A stretch of DNA of 64,000 bases, from assembly GCA_964006375.1 (NCBI GenBank), contig OZ023268.1, positions 87,672,358 to 87,736,357 of the forward strand. Reading direction: 5' to 3'. Positions 21,736 to 34,149 of the stretch are shown here, one piece after another; positions within the stretch are counted from its first letter, which is position 1; each line of letters begins with the position of its first letter. The position numbers were made by a program, and so were the translations under genes. The stretch comes from Tillus elongatus. Taxonomy: Eukaryota > Arthropoda > Insecta > Coleoptera > Cleridae. The notes under the pieces were generated by a model. The model worked only from the letters and a program-made list of their open reading frames with translations, did not search any database and was not told where the DNA came from.

Positions 21736-23518
21736 CAGTGTCTCACGGTGACCACCCATTAGAATATTTTTGAGACTACTTCGTTTTGAAATTTCAAAAT
21801 TTGGGGTGTCAGGTTTTCGGACATGTCCTCCTAAAGAAAGTAATGGCGTTCACGTAGCACTTCCGGCTATTCTGGAAGTCGCCATCAACTTGCTTATTTT
21901 AAATACACTTGGAGAAATCACCACAACACATCTTTTTAAAGACCTGACGATCGTTTCACTAGCAAGGTTAGCGTCATCAGAGGATGAAAAATTATCGGAA
22001 GAATTCTTAGTGCGTATCACAGGTTCTAATCTTCACTTAGTTGCTTATTTTAAATGGAACAGCCTATATATTGTCGAATTTTTGGACTCTACGTAAAATT
22101 TTAGGTGGACTTTCATCAAGTTTCCCTATTTTTAAAATCATCAGTTTTCGAAATATTAAAAAAATAAAATAATAATAAAGAGAAGCAGTAACCAGCTTAA
22201 AACCATGTGTAAATTACAGTAAGAGAGATAAACCGACAGTATTCATAGGAAGCGTGAGCTTCCCATCCATAATTTCAAGGTGGCTCAATTGTATACAGGT
22301 GCTGGAAATTTAAAGTAGAGTTCAGTTAAATTCAAACCACAACATACTTTTTTTTCACAGTCTGGTGTACGATATTATCATCTTTCGAACGGTATCATGG
22401 TTCGCTATACCTACCGCTTTAAGTTTTTCAGTTATCTACTCTTTTTTGTGTAATCATCTACGTACATTTAATTTTTTGCGATGATAACTGTGAAATTCTT
22501 AGCCGAACTTCAAAACAAACAGTTAATCAAAAATTATTTTGTAATTGGGTTGGATAAGATCGTTAGCCAGGATAATCTGACCAGGTTTTTCGGGAAAATT
22601 TTTAGTTTTCCTTCGGATTTTGTTTTAATCTCCAAAATAACAAAGCTATGGTAATCAAATTTGGTACGTAGGTTTACGTTATAAATAGTAAACAACATAC
22701 CGAAATTTAGGTCATTGTCTCACAAGAAAAAAAAGTTATAAGCATTTTATCGGAAAAAATGTTTGGTGCCACATCATTTCTATGAGAATTCAATACCATA
22801 ACGCACTTGCTGCGTCCAGATTTTTTTTAGATCATATTTGTTAGTTTCATGCAACATTTGTAAGTTCTTAAAATAAACTCATGTCTCCCCTCTCATTGCT
22901 GATAAATTAGAGTATTTCTCATGACATAATTGTTTCTTGTGAAGTTGCGCTAAGAATTTCACAGACATCCTCGCGAAAAATTAAATGTTTTTCGGTGATT
23001 ACACAAAAAAGAGTAGATAGTTCAAAAACTAGAAGAGATTTGTATAAGCAACTATGATCCCCTTCGAAAGAGAATAATATCTTGTAATAGACTTTGGAAA
23101 AACTACTACTATTGAAAAAACAACTTATGATGGTTTGAAATTAACTTAACTCGACATTAAATTTCCACCACCTTGTATGCAACTAAGCTACCTTGAAAGG
23201 ATGGATGTGAAGCCCTTAGGGGTCTGTCTATCCCTCCTATGAATACTGTCGCTGTATCTTCCTTACTGTAAAATACAAATGGTTTTAAGCTAACTGTTTC
23301 AACTAGATCTTTTTACGAAACTTTAATATCTCGAAAACGGTTGAACGAAAATTTTATGTAGAATCCCAATCCAAAAATGCAAGAATATATAGGATGTTCT
23401 ATTTAAAATATGCATGTTGATGGAAACTTCCCCGAAAACCCCATATACAAAAAATTTTAATTTTAAAACGGAGTAGTCTCGGAAATATTATAATGGGTGG
23501 TCAACGTGAGACACCCTG
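21736..23518. mobile_element. Large foldback element, arms of 560 bp or more
   Basis: Ends CAGTGTCTCACGGTGACCACC and, on the other strand, CAGGGTGTCTCACGTTGACC are flanked by TA. The arms (outer ~100 bp; also about 22160-22500 versus 22960-23300) are extended inverted repeats. The left arm includes PLE terminus DNA (21900-22035), and the centre holds an AT-core fragment with a GCACTTGCTGCGTCC terminus. No transposase was seen, so it is non-autonomous. Confidence 0.75.
21943..21983 (-). ncRNA. Hammerhead ribozyme-like motif in PLE terminus
   Basis: The minus strand has CCT, CTGATGA (21980-21974), an extra C, imperfect helix II GCTAAC/GCTAGT, GAA, stem III ACG/AT/CGT, cleavage nucleotide C, then AGG. 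Core nucleotides are canonical; helix II has one A-C mismatch and a G-U pair. Confidence 0.65.
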
Positions 23519-24242
23519 TATAATGCTTAATAAAATCCTGCATCCTACAAGACAAAAGCTACTTTTCCTACGAAACTCGACCAAATTATATTATCTTTGT
23601 TTTTAGTTGTCGCAACCGTGGACAGAAATCATGATTTGTGTAGTTCTGTAGTTTGTGTGTGCTCGGTCATGTAATAGGATAAAAACGTATTTTATCGGAG
23701 CCAATAGAAGAGACTCTGCTGTTGGTAACATAATTGAAATTGGTTGGCGATAGGTCGGTGAAACAAACAGTCATTTGTATTAAATCGATTTCGCTGAACA
23801 TCCATCTACCCGACCAAAGATTTATTAGCTACCTATTCATCCTTCCTTCAGACTCAATATCGTCACACTGGATTGCAGTAATCTAACGGATGTAAAGCTA
23901 TTGCTGGTTCTGCTTTTCTGGCTGCTATCCAAAGCGTTTAGTTTCGTTTGGATTGAGTTTAGAGCGGACGGCACTAATTGTAGATAAAAGATTATGTAAT
24001 GTGGCAGTTATCCTCAGACAAACAAGGATCAGCAAAGTGTATAAACTCTACTATTAGGGCAGTGAGCTCTCGTTTAGGGATTGTTGACCCGTTGGTTGTG
24101 ACATCTCAGCATTTCTTTAATATTGTTCTCCTTGTATACTGGGTAATTAATAGTTAAGTTTTGCCTGTAGCTCACTATTTAGGGGAATTTAGCTAAATGA
24201 GCATTGTGGTGCAGAACGTTATACCCAGAATAGTGATATTAG
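23519..24242. other. No recognised gene
   Basis: AT-rich sequence; no coding, RNA or transposon signal recognised. Confidence 0.45.
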
Positions 24243-24504
24243 AAAAAGTCTGGACGCCGCATGTGCCGCATGGTAGTGAATTTTCAGAAATGCTTCAAAT
24301 TTGAACAACTCGATTTTCTATAAACCTAGGAAGTGGAGTTTTGGTATGTGGTAAGGTCTTGCCTGTGCAATATACCTACAAATTTTCATCAAAATCACTT
24401 TGTTTGGATACAATTTTTTTGTTGTTGAAAAAACGGGTCCGATCTGGCGCGGCTAACGAACTCATCCACGCTATTAATAAACGAAGGGTACTCGCCGATT
24501 TTCA

Positions 24505-24622
<118 letters not shown>

Positions 24623-26539
24623 TAGGGTGGCGCATTGAAAACGAAACAGACCCATTTGCGTCCAGAGAATTTTTTTAAGAAACGCTGAAACACGTCAATT
24701 TTAATATTGAGGGGGACATGTTTTGACATAAAACTAAACTTTGTCACATCAACTCCTTGGTGGTGATAACAACCCTTATATTTTAAATAGGGAACATGGG
24801 TCGAGTGTTACACCATTTGAAAGCTCTTTCTTTTCTGAAGTCAGCACACTAATTTTTTTGGGGGTTTTATTAACTCGTTTAAAAATTATTCACAGTTAGA
24901 GTTGCAAGAACGTATTTCATTCATTGTGATAAGAAATGCACTAATTAGTCAATTTTTCGTTAAAAAAAAACTAAAAAACAAAACCAAACGTTTAAAAATG
25001 TTTATTTAGTTAAGTAAGTGTTCAAATTGTTGACCACCAGCTTCCATACAAAAGTACAAATTTTGTTCAAAACGAGCTCTGACATTTTGAAGCATTTGTG
25101 GAGGTATTAGACGGCATTCTTCAACAATGCGTCGTAATTCTTCCAGAGACTCCGGTTCTGTTGCGTAAATTCTACTCTTTAAATGGCCCTATAGAAAGAA
25201 GTCTAAAGGAGTTAAATCCGGTGATCTAGGGGGTCACTCAATAGCACCTTTACGCCCAATCCATTGTCCTGGAAACTCTCTGTTCAAAAACTCTCTAACG
25301 CGTTGTGAAAAATGCGGAGGAGCTCCATCTAGTTGAAACACTAATTGATTTTCTTGATAGCGATCATGATTTTCAACAATGTCAATTAGTAGAGGGTAAA
25401 CGATATCTTCTAGTAACTTCAAATACGTTTCGCCACTCAAATTGCCATCAAGAAAAATTGGTCCGATTAAACGGTCTCCAAAAATGCCAGTCCAGACATT
25501 CAATTTCTGTGGAGTTTGAGTGTGGACTTCGTGAAAATTTCTTTGATTATTATCTGCCCAATAACGACAATTATGACGATTGACTGTAGAGTTTAATAAA
25601 AACGTACACTCGTCTGAAAAACAGATATTAAACAGAAAGTTTCCGTTATCAGCTATTCGTGCAGTCATAACTTCACAAACTTCCAGCCGCCGATCAAAAT
25701 CATCTTCATTCCGTTGTTGTACAAGATGAATTTTATACGGGTGAAATTTATGATGCTTCAATATTCGCTGAATAGTTCTTCTTTTGATGTTTGAAACAGT
25801 GGCCAATTTTTTCGTGCTCAAAGTTGGGTCTGCAGCAATTTGTCCTAAAACGTCAATCTCAGTAGTCTCATTTCTACCCGGAAATTCATGTTCAGGATCC
25901 CGTTTTTTGTTGGCTACTGAACCACTTTGTCGAACTTTGCAACTAACTCCAAAATGTATTATCTGTTAACATGTCTGTGCGGATGTCGTTCATTAAACAA
26001 ATTTGCGGTACGGTTGGTACAGTCATCGTTTTTGGAAAAAAGAGTAATCATTTCAACTGTTTATTCTACAGAATACACCATTGTGAAATTAATTTGCGGT
26101 AGTACTATCAAGTATCAAACCGACGGATAAACTTAATAAACCGCATTTTTCTCATTTCGATAAGAAATGTTCTGATAGTCAATTTTTTGTTTACAAACCC
26201 ACAAAACATTGACTATCAGCACATTTCTTATCGGAATGAGTGAAATACGTTTTTTCATCTTCAACTGTGAATAATTTTTAAACGAGTTGATAAAACTTCC
26301 AAAAAAATTAGTGTGCTGAATTCATAAAAGAAAGAGCTTTCAAATGATGTAACACTTAACCCATGTAACGTATATAAAATATAAGGGTTGTTATCACCAC
26401 CCTTAAGGGGTTGATGTGACAAAGTTGAGTTTTATGTCAAAACATGTCCCCCTCAATATTAAAATTGACGTGTTTCAGCGTTTCTTAAAATATTCTCTGG
26501 ACGCAAATCGGTCTGTTTCGTTTTCAAAACGCCACCCTA
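24623..26539 (-). mobile_element. Complete-length mariner-type (DD41D) transposon, second copy
   Basis: A 1917-bp element, same family as 5425-7349. Outer ends are AGGGTGGCGCATTGAAAACG and its inverse, with TA flanks and TIRs of roughly 280 bp. Length and structure are as complete as the first copy. Confidence 0.9.
25006..26081 (-). pseudogene. Mariner-type DD41D transposase with stops
   Basis: Starts with ATG at 26081 (MVYSVE). Nonsense changes and frameshifts fall in the first ~90 codons. A 195-codon frame (25821-25234) then carries FSDECTF (Asp 1) and QLDGAPPHF (Asp 2). The conserved Trp before PPRSPDL is a TGA stop at about 25233. PPRSPDLTPLDFFL (Asp 3) and QQFEHLLN follow in frame. Asp 2 to Asp 3 spacing is 41 residues. 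Confidence 0.88.
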
Positions 26540-26608
26540 TATGTTGTTAAAAACATTTTAATGAAAATTCACTACTATAACGCCATTGTTGCGCCCAGAC
26601 TTTGTTAG

Positions 26609-26969
26609 AAAGGTTTGGTTAAAATAAAGAGGACTATTGAGACTAGAGGGAAGCGAGATCTAGAAAAAATCAGAAAATGACATTAAGTAAAATTGATTTC
26701 ACAGTTTGAATATTTGAGGATTTTGACAATATTATGTTAATACAAGCACAAACATCGCTTGTATAATTTTGACCACTAATAAATGAATTTGAGTTTTATA
26801 ATAAATTACCGTACTCAATTAAAAACAGCGATAGTTTTCCGTTTATTGGCGACTATTTGGAAATCGCTGTTTAGTGAGATTTCTTATCTTAGAATGTAGA
26901 TTGTTTAATCAATCGTATAGGCCTTTGACTTCTTACCGCTGCGACTCCAATGGGTATTTTGTGCATGAC
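26609..26969. other. No recognised gene
   Basis: AT-rich spacer between the AT-core terminus and a LINE remnant. Confidence 0.45.
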
Positions 26970-27880
26970 TCGTGTTTTCTATTTGTTACCCAAAAGGGTC
27001 AGACTTCTTATGTAGGCTACTATCTGTTTGGTGGCTACTTTACCTATTTCCTGGGGTGTAAAGATCACCCCTTTAAGGTATTTGAGCCTCTTGCAAAACT
27101 GAGCCATGCAATTGGCATACAAACGTTGTTTCTGCTGCTACATTGCAGACTATTCACCTTGCCCATCTTGATAAGGAGATACCTTACTGGGGAGTGTCCT
27201 TGTAAAAAGTCATGTGATTATCCTCAAGACGTTCCTATTTAATTCAAGAAACAGTTCAGACTTACCAGTAGATATGATGTTGAAACCGTTTTGTCTACCT
27301 TGAGGCTGGCGTTTTCCGCCAGTGTGGCAGCATTTGGTTCCTCTCCCAAGTGCCAAGTTTATTTTTTACATGGCTTTTTGATAATCCACAATAGTGCTCT
27401 GGACCACAGAATGGGATAGTTGCTGCCCTTTTTGCAAGGCTATCTGCTTCCCCATTTCCATCAATGCCTTGATGTCCTGGTGTCCACATCAAAGTTACTT
27501 TGTTGCTGATAGCCAGTTAATTCAACGAGTTTTTGCAGTCCCAGATCAGTTTGGGCTTAATTTTTAAAGATGTCAGAGTCTTTAGTACTGTCTGACTCTC
27601 TGCGATGATATAGGTCTCCCTATTCTTGAGTCTTGCTATCCTATACACAAAGCTTTACAGCAAGCATTTTTGCGAGGCTGAAGTTAGGTCCTCTTATTCC
27701 CAGTTTTGCTCCCTCAGTTTGTTTAGACCCGTCTGTATACGATACGGACGAGTTGTTTGTCAGTCATTCACTGTATCTGTCTCATGCCTGGCTGTGACTA
27801 ATGGCCACCTCAAAAGGAATTATGGTGTCCAGTTTAGCTGGGATTTGATCTATTGGTTTGGCGATCTCTATTCGTAAAAC
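26970..27880 (-). pseudogene. Non-LTR retrotransposon RNase H and C-terminal region
   Basis: The minus strand reads SVSYTDGSKQTEGAKLGIRG (RNase H strand 1 with Asp), a damaged middle with IIAESQTVLKTL, then WTPGHQGIDGNGEADSLAKR, the conserved His and final Asp motif. A decayed tail rich in Cys/His-like residues follows to about 26970. Stops and shifts are numerous. RNase H after the RT is typical of I/R1/Loa-type LINEs. It is a different family from 49091-50500. Confidence 0.75.
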
Positions 27881-28170
27881 AGTGAAACTTTTGAAATGTG
27901 GACATGAAGAAGAATGACAAAGATAAGAAAGTGAGAAAATAAAGATGCCTGCTGAAGAAAATGGTGAGGAGAAACGAAAATTTGTTGGGTATATCCTAAA
28001 ATTTTGTGAAGGGCACACACTTGGAAAAAGGTAGACGAAGAGGTAGCAAGACCTGGCGTAATTGACGAAGTGCCGAAATTACAATGAAATCAGAAGAGCT
28101 GCTAAATATACAATCATGATTTCGACGACAAGGCGACATCGCCTTCTACACTGATGATGATGATGATGAA
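27881..28170 (+). repeat. Possible LINE 3' end with (GAT)n tail
   Basis: Short degenerate coding-like text (RNYNEIRRAAKY) is followed by a stop-rich stretch and GATGATGATGATGATGAA. An RTE-like 3' terminus is possible but unproven. Confidence 0.35.
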
Positions 28171-28204
28171 TAATTAAAAAGCTCATTGTAATTGTTTACT
28201 ATTC

Positions 28205-29230
28205 GTAAAAAAGTCTGGTCGCAGCAAGTACGTTATGGTAGTGAATTTTCATTAAAATGTTTCAATAGAAAAGATGTTTTTTTTAAGAAAGCAGGCATCA
28301 AATTTGGTTACCAGTATAACCTATATAGTAGAAACAATGTGAAATGTTTCATCAAAATAACTTTATTGTTTGAAAATGTGCAAAAATTACCGAAAGTAAA
28401 CTTAGTGTTCCCGAAAAAACTGGTGTCTTGGTCAACCTTATAGGTTAATAGCAAATTTAGCTATTCAAATATGAAGCATTTAATGAAAATTCGCTACCAT
28501 AACGCTCTTGCTGCCTCCCGATTTTCTTTTCTTACAAAGATGTATTATATTTAGATGGAAAATGCAAAAATGCAATAACATAAGGCGTGTTCGATAAAAA
28601 AAATGTTTTTAATAGCAAATATGTTTTTTTTTCTCAAGAAAACAGGCATCAAATTTGGTTACCAGTATAACCTATATAGTAAAAACAATGTGCCATGTTT
28701 CATCAAAATAAATTTATTGTTTGAAAACGTACAAAAATTTCCAAATGTTAACTTGAAGTGTTCCCGAAAAAAACCGTTTCTTGGTTAACCTTCTGGGTTA
28801 ATAGCAAATTGAGCTTTTCAAATATGAAGGATTTAATCAAAATTCGCTACCATAACGCACTTGCTGCGTTCGGAATTTCTTTTCTTACAAACATGCATTA
28901 TATTTCGATGGAAAATGTAAAAATGCAATAACATAAGGCGTGTTCGACTAAAAAAAATGTTTTTAATAGCAAATATGTTTTTTTAAGAAAGCAGGCATCA
29001 AATTTGGTTACCAGTATAATCTATACAGTAGAAACAATGTGCCATGTTCATCAAAATAACTTTATTGTCTGAAAATGTACAAAAACTTTAATTGTTCCCG
29101 AAAAAACTGGTTTCCTGGTCAACCTTATAGGTTAATAGCAAATTAAGCTATTCAAATTTGAATCATTTAATGAAAATTCGCTACCATAACGCACTTGCTG
29201 CGTCCCGAATTTCTTTTCTTACTTACTTAC
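28205..29230. repeat. Tandem array of ~360-bp units with inverted termini
   Basis: Three units (about 28250-28525, 28600-28885, 28965-29225) share CAGGCATCAAATTTGGTTAC, AACAATGTG and CTATAGG-like words, and each ends CATAACGCACTTGCTGCGTC or a variant. The first begins with the inverse terminus GCAGCAAGTACGTTATGG. Single units occur at 20030-20290, 32922-33246, 52895-53225 and 55655-55975. Confidence 0.8.
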
Positions 29231-30005
29231 TTACTTATGGACCACCTGTAATTGTGGAAATATTTTTAAGATGTAGCTCCAGACACCCTATAATTAATGT
29301 ATACAATTTTTTTTCGTAACTTGCATAATAACGGATATATTGAGCTTTTACGAAAATTCGACAAAAATGATATACCATTAAACGATAAACTCTATAGCCG
29401 ACACTACTGCCAAAGCATCAGAAAAAGGGTCTATTTGAAATTAATTTTCTGGGAATATTTTAGTAAAATGAAGGACAATGACGATTGAAACTAAGAGTTC
29501 AGGCTTTGTAAAACATTCTTCTTGGGACATTTTCTTTCCATAGCTCATTATTAGTTTCAGGTTCATTGCCTAAATATTACCAATTTTGACGTTTTAAACC
29601 GCGACTTTGACGTTTTGAGGAAAACCTAAACTTATTTTTCTTTAAATGCCTGTAACTTTTTTGTCCTTTAACCTACCAAGCTAGATTTTGGTAAGTAGCT
29701 TACCTATAATGATATAAACCCGTGTACCAGATTTGGTTGCTCTTACTTCGTTAATTCCGGAGATATAATTTTTTTTCGAATGAAAACTCAAAATTTTCCC
29801 GGAAAACCTCGTCCGATTTTCCTGACTAACGAACTTATCCAAGCCATTTACAAAAGGAAGGTACTTGCCACATTTTATCAAAATCGGCCCAAATTTTTTC
29901 AAAATTCAAAAGTCGGGATCTCCTCATTAGTGAATTTTTTCTACGAAAATTTACTAAAAGAATCAATAAAAACTGCCACTTTTACAAGAATATTACTTAA
30001 ATGAT
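29231..30005. repeat. AT-core repeat arm without AT tract
   Basis: Carries the arm blocks TGGACCACCTGTAATTGTGG, CTTTGACGTTTTGAGGAAAA, TTTCCTGACTAACGAACTTA and GATCTCCTCATTAGTGAATT. (CTTA)n-like steps are at 29218-29236. Confidence 0.75.
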
Positions 30006-30866
30006 TTTAGTTCCGGACCACATCCGAGAGAAACTTATGATGAATGTGCTCGCTCGCAGGTTTTATGGGTCAACCCCGAGATAAATGTCTGTTACCATTT
30101 TGTGTTGTCAAGTAATATAAAATTTATCCGAACTCCTGTTGAATTCTATAAGATTTATATTCCGTAAAGGATGACCAAGCATGTGTCTAGATAAATTACA
30201 TCGTTCCAGATCTCATACATAAAACGCTATTTCAAGGTAAAACGAATCCTCGATGTGATAAATAAAATCTAACAACCTCACGTTTTCGGCGTACTTAACG
30301 ACTCTGGAGTTTTAGCATGAGGAATTAAGTTGGGTAACTTCCATTAGGTGAATAAAGGAAGCGAAGATGCATAGTAATGATTCCCCCAGGCAATTTTAAG
30401 AACGCAGTTAAACTGAAGGAGTTTTCGGCGCCATTATAATTCAATATTTGCAGTTAGTATTCTCAGTAGTGGAATACTCATTATCATATTGGTTACACAG
30501 TGCTTTCATTAAAACTAGCTAGCCTTAACAATTTCTTTATCAAGGAAATCTGGTTTAAAAAAAACAGGTCGATTGGGATTTCGATGGGCACGTTCAAAAA
30601 CAGTATTTTTGGAATTTTACTTTTCACCCCCTAAGCCCCTGTCACCCCAACTTTATAATTTTAAATGACACCCCCTAGCTTGAAATACATTATTTTAAAG
30701 GTATTTAAATTCCTAATCCAACGGCGTTTACGAAATTTAAATCCACCGCCAACTTTTGAATTTAGAAGAAGCAAACGTCATCAATTTCGGAATATTTCTA
30801 AAAATTTATTTAACAGTTTAAGACCAAAAGCCTACTTTATTAAATGCTCAAAGTGCACTCCGTTGT
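30006..30866. other. No recognised gene; outer part of a transposon near 30600
   Basis: About 30500-30866 is probably non-coding flank of the transposase pseudogene that follows (CACCCCCTAAGCCCC region). The rest shows no recognised feature. Confidence 0.4.
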
Positions 30867-31590
30867 TAGCTAAACAATAAAATAGTCGATCGACGAATTC
30901 TCGTTTAACGTTTTGAAATGTTTCTGTAGTAATTTGTCGGCAAGCTTGGGTGATCCTATATTTAGAACCTGAATATTCTCTGGTGGAGCATTATGGTACA
31001 CAACTGATTTCAAATAATCCCAAAGGAAGAAGTCCAGTGGTGTTAAGTCTGGAGATCTGGCGGGCCATTCGAGTGCGCCTCGTCTGCCAATCCATTTGTC
31101 GGGAAATCTTTGATTAAGCCACTCGCGAACACGTAAGGCATAGTGTGGTGGTGCACCGTCCTGTTGATAGTGCAAATTTTGTTCATCCAGCAGTGGGTGG
31201 CCTTCTTTATTAAGTTGGTTTTCTAAGGACTCTGTTGTGAGTGGCTCAATATAATTTTCAAAAAAAAAAATACAAATTACCAGTTAAATTTTCTTCAATA
31301 AACAAAGGGCCTATTATTTCATTTCCATTCCCGCCCAGACATTTTTTTTTTGTGGAAACTGTGTATGACCCTCTACGAACACTCGTGGATTTTGATTATC
31401 CCAATATCTACAGTTGTGTTTATTAACAAAACCATTCAGAAAGAACGTTGATCCATCACTAAAGCAAATATTCTTTACCAAATTCATATCGTTTTGAATT
31501 CTGGCAGTAATTAATTAACAGAATTGAATCCTTCTATCATAATCATCCTCGTCGAGTTCATGAAGAATGGTAAATTTCTAAGGAAAGAAC
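30867..31590 (-). pseudogene. Second mariner-type DD41D transposase lineage
   Basis: The minus strand reads ILHELDEDDYDRRIQFC, NICFSDGSTFFLNG (Asp 1), NVWAGM, QQDGAPPHYALRVREWLNQ (Asp 2) and WPARSPDLTPLDFFLWDYLK (Asp 3), with 41 residues between Asp 2 and Asp 3. Stops and an expanded A run near 31261 break the frame. It differs clearly from the 5425 family. Element ends were not identified. Confidence 0.8.
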
Positions 31591-31879
31591 TTGTGTGTGT
31601 GTGTTCAAATGCTAGGATGGCAACGGAATGATCCTCCACTAGCCACAGACTTTTATAAATTACACGGTGTGGATTTGAAGTTTTATATATGATACGAGAT
31701 AGGCAAGTGGCAAGTACAAAATTTATTTGATATGTTTAAACATATGAGTTAGATACGGTGCTTATATTTTGTCTTATATAATTAGTGTATGTTTTACGTA
31801 CTTAATAACATCAATATACAAACACAAATACATACGCACATGCACATATACACACATATGCATATATAAACTCCTTTTA
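31591..31879. other. No recognised gene
   Basis: AT-rich flank with short TG and CA runs. Confidence 0.4.
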
Positions 31880-32310
31880 AGGAAAGAACTTGAAAGTTTT
31901 AAAACTTTATGTATGGAACCGACGGAAATATTCGTTAATGCAGCGACTTTTGGAATTGAAGTCGTAGTAAGACTAGATGCATTCTCGAAACAATTAAAAC
32001 CGTAGACCGGTTTCGCTCTCATTAGAGCTCTTCAGTACGGCATACTAATTGTAGCAAAAATGCACCAAAAATAACACGGCTATCGTATAGCCAGTCTTAA
32101 AACACTAAGTGAGTGGTGAACGTGTCGCCACCTAGTTCGGAACCAAGTACTATGTTGTCACGCCCGCTGCAAATAACACAGTGTGTTAAAAATAGAGACA
32201 GTATACAACTAACTAACAATTTAAAAAATTGTTAGCCTTGGCCCATTTCTACCCCAATATAGGGACAAAGTATGTAAGACTAGATGCATTCTCGCAACAA
32301 TTAATTGTTC
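31880..32310 (-). mobile_element. Retrozyme-like repeat, copy 2 with intact hammerhead core
   Basis: Related to 11515-11960. The word GACTAGATGCATTCTCG at 31971 recurs at 32278, a 307-bp period, so the copy is about 1.4 units. Shared blocks include CTATGTTGTCACG and TTGTTAGCC. Non-coding apart from an insignificant 78-codon frame. The hammerhead lies once in the repeat. Confidence 0.62.
31990..32052 (-). ncRNA. Hammerhead ribozyme-like motif, canonical type I core
   Basis: Minus strand, 5' to 3'. Outer stem I is ACAATTA (32052-32046) and a 5-nt loop follows. Inner stem I is CCGTA, then box CTGAAGA (32035-32029). Helix II is GCTCT/AGAGC with loop AATG, then GAA (32014-32012). Stem III is AC..GT around CG, the cleavage nucleotide is C (32005), then TACGG, a 3-nt loop and TAATTGT. 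Every conserved core position is present with no extra nucleotide. Predicted cleavage is between 32005 and 32004. Confidence 0.78.
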
Positions 32311-32324
32311 GGGGTCAGTTCCAA

Positions 32325-32921
<597 letters not shown>

Positions 32922-33246
32922 AATAAATTCGGGTTTCAGCAAGTGCGTTATGGTGGCGAATTTTTGTTGAACGCCTCAAATTTGACTAACTCAATTTGCT
33001 ATTAACCTATAAGGTTCGTTGGCCAGGAAACTAGTTTTTTCGGGAATATTTTAAGTTTATTTTCGACAAATTTGTGTACATTTTCAAACAGCAAAGTTAG
33101 TTTAATGAAATATGGTTTCTACTATATATGTTATACTGGTAACCAAATTTGATGCCTGCTTTCTTAAAAAAAACACATATTTGCTATTTAAAACATTTTA
33201 ATGAAAATTCACTATCATAACGCACTTGCTACGTCCAGACTTTTTT
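32922..33246. repeat. Single ~325-bp array-unit element with inverted ends
   Basis: Begins CAGCAAGTGCGTTATGG and ends with its inverse CATAACGCACTTGCTACG. The internal GTAACCAAATTTGATGCCTG matches the 28205-29230 units on the other strand. Confidence 0.8.
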
Positions 33247-33352
33247 AAATAAAAATAGAGATAATAATAGGTATCGATGATGACACTGTGCAAAAAAAAA
33301 TCAAATGAGTGTGTATTTGGGTACCCAGAACCCGAAACCAAATTCCGTTCGA

Positions 33353-33421
<69 letters not shown>

Positions 33422-33755
33422 TGTGTGTGTTTGTATATGTATGTATCCGTAACTCCAAAAATACTAAACTGATTTGAAGTAAACTTGGCACATAACTTCA
33501 TTCCATTAAGACCGTGAACGAGTTCATTAGCCAGCCCGATCGGACCAGCTTTTCTAAAAAACAAGTTTTTTCTGGAAAATGGTATCTCAAAAAATAACAA
33601 CGTTATTTAGATGAAATTTGATAGTCATGTTGCCCCCCTTACTATGTACCAAAATTCAACTTTTTAAGTTTTAGGAAATTGAGTTATTCAAATTTGAGGC
33701 ATCTAATAAAAATTCGCTGCCATAACGCACTTGCTGCGTCCCGAACTTTTTTGTA
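33247..33755. repeat. AT-core repeat with (TA)n at 33355-33416
   Basis: TA tract followed by (TG)n-like DNA and a diverged right arm ending TAACGCACTTGCTGCGTCC at about 33740. Frames across it are microsatellite artefacts. Confidence 0.75.
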
Positions 33756-33946
33756 TTTCCCATGGTTATAAAGAAAATTTGTTTAATGACAAAATTTGTC
33801 TATATACTGATAAAGGCCTGCTGCTAATTATGTACTAGGCAACTACATTTATTAACTAGCATGCAAAAAATTGTGTAAAAATGTAGAAATACTTGTCTGG
33901 CAAAAAGAACTACTAAGAAGTACTAAAAGAGGCTTTTTTGTTACAG

Positions 33947-34050
33947 TTTGAACAGCGATGGACTGTCACCACTTGATGTCGCTGTACTCAGTAACAACCG
34001 ACCATTAGCAAAAATGTTAATAGGATTTGGAGCCAAAGAAGGTGGTCGAT
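33947..34050 (+). CDS. Internal exon encoding an ankyrin repeat (ANKFN1/Wide-awake-like)
   Basis: A 104-bp exon between a strong acceptor (GGCTTTTTTGTTACAG) and a consensus donor (GTAAGT). One base completes a codon, 34 codons follow, and one base is left over, so flanking introns are phase 2 and phase 1. The peptide contains LNSDGLSPLDVAVLSNNRP and ends KMLIGFGAKEGGR, a clear ankyrin repeat (DG.SPLDVAV...N...A.ML...GA). Resemblance to the ankyrin of ANKFN1, whose fly homologue wide awake acts in sleep regulation, is from memory and is an inference. I found no other exon of it, so neighbouring introns would extend far into this window. Confidence 0.72.
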
Positions 34051-34149
34051 GTAAGTACAATCATATTTTAATACTAGTTGATATGCCTGTTTCTGTCAGG
34101 TAATGTAGGTACGCAATTAATTGTTTGTGACATACAATAGTTATTTATG

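Noticed and set aside
28250..29225. CRISPR-like repeated units
   Set aside because: Units are ~360 bp with no spacer pattern in a eukaryotic repeat-rich context.
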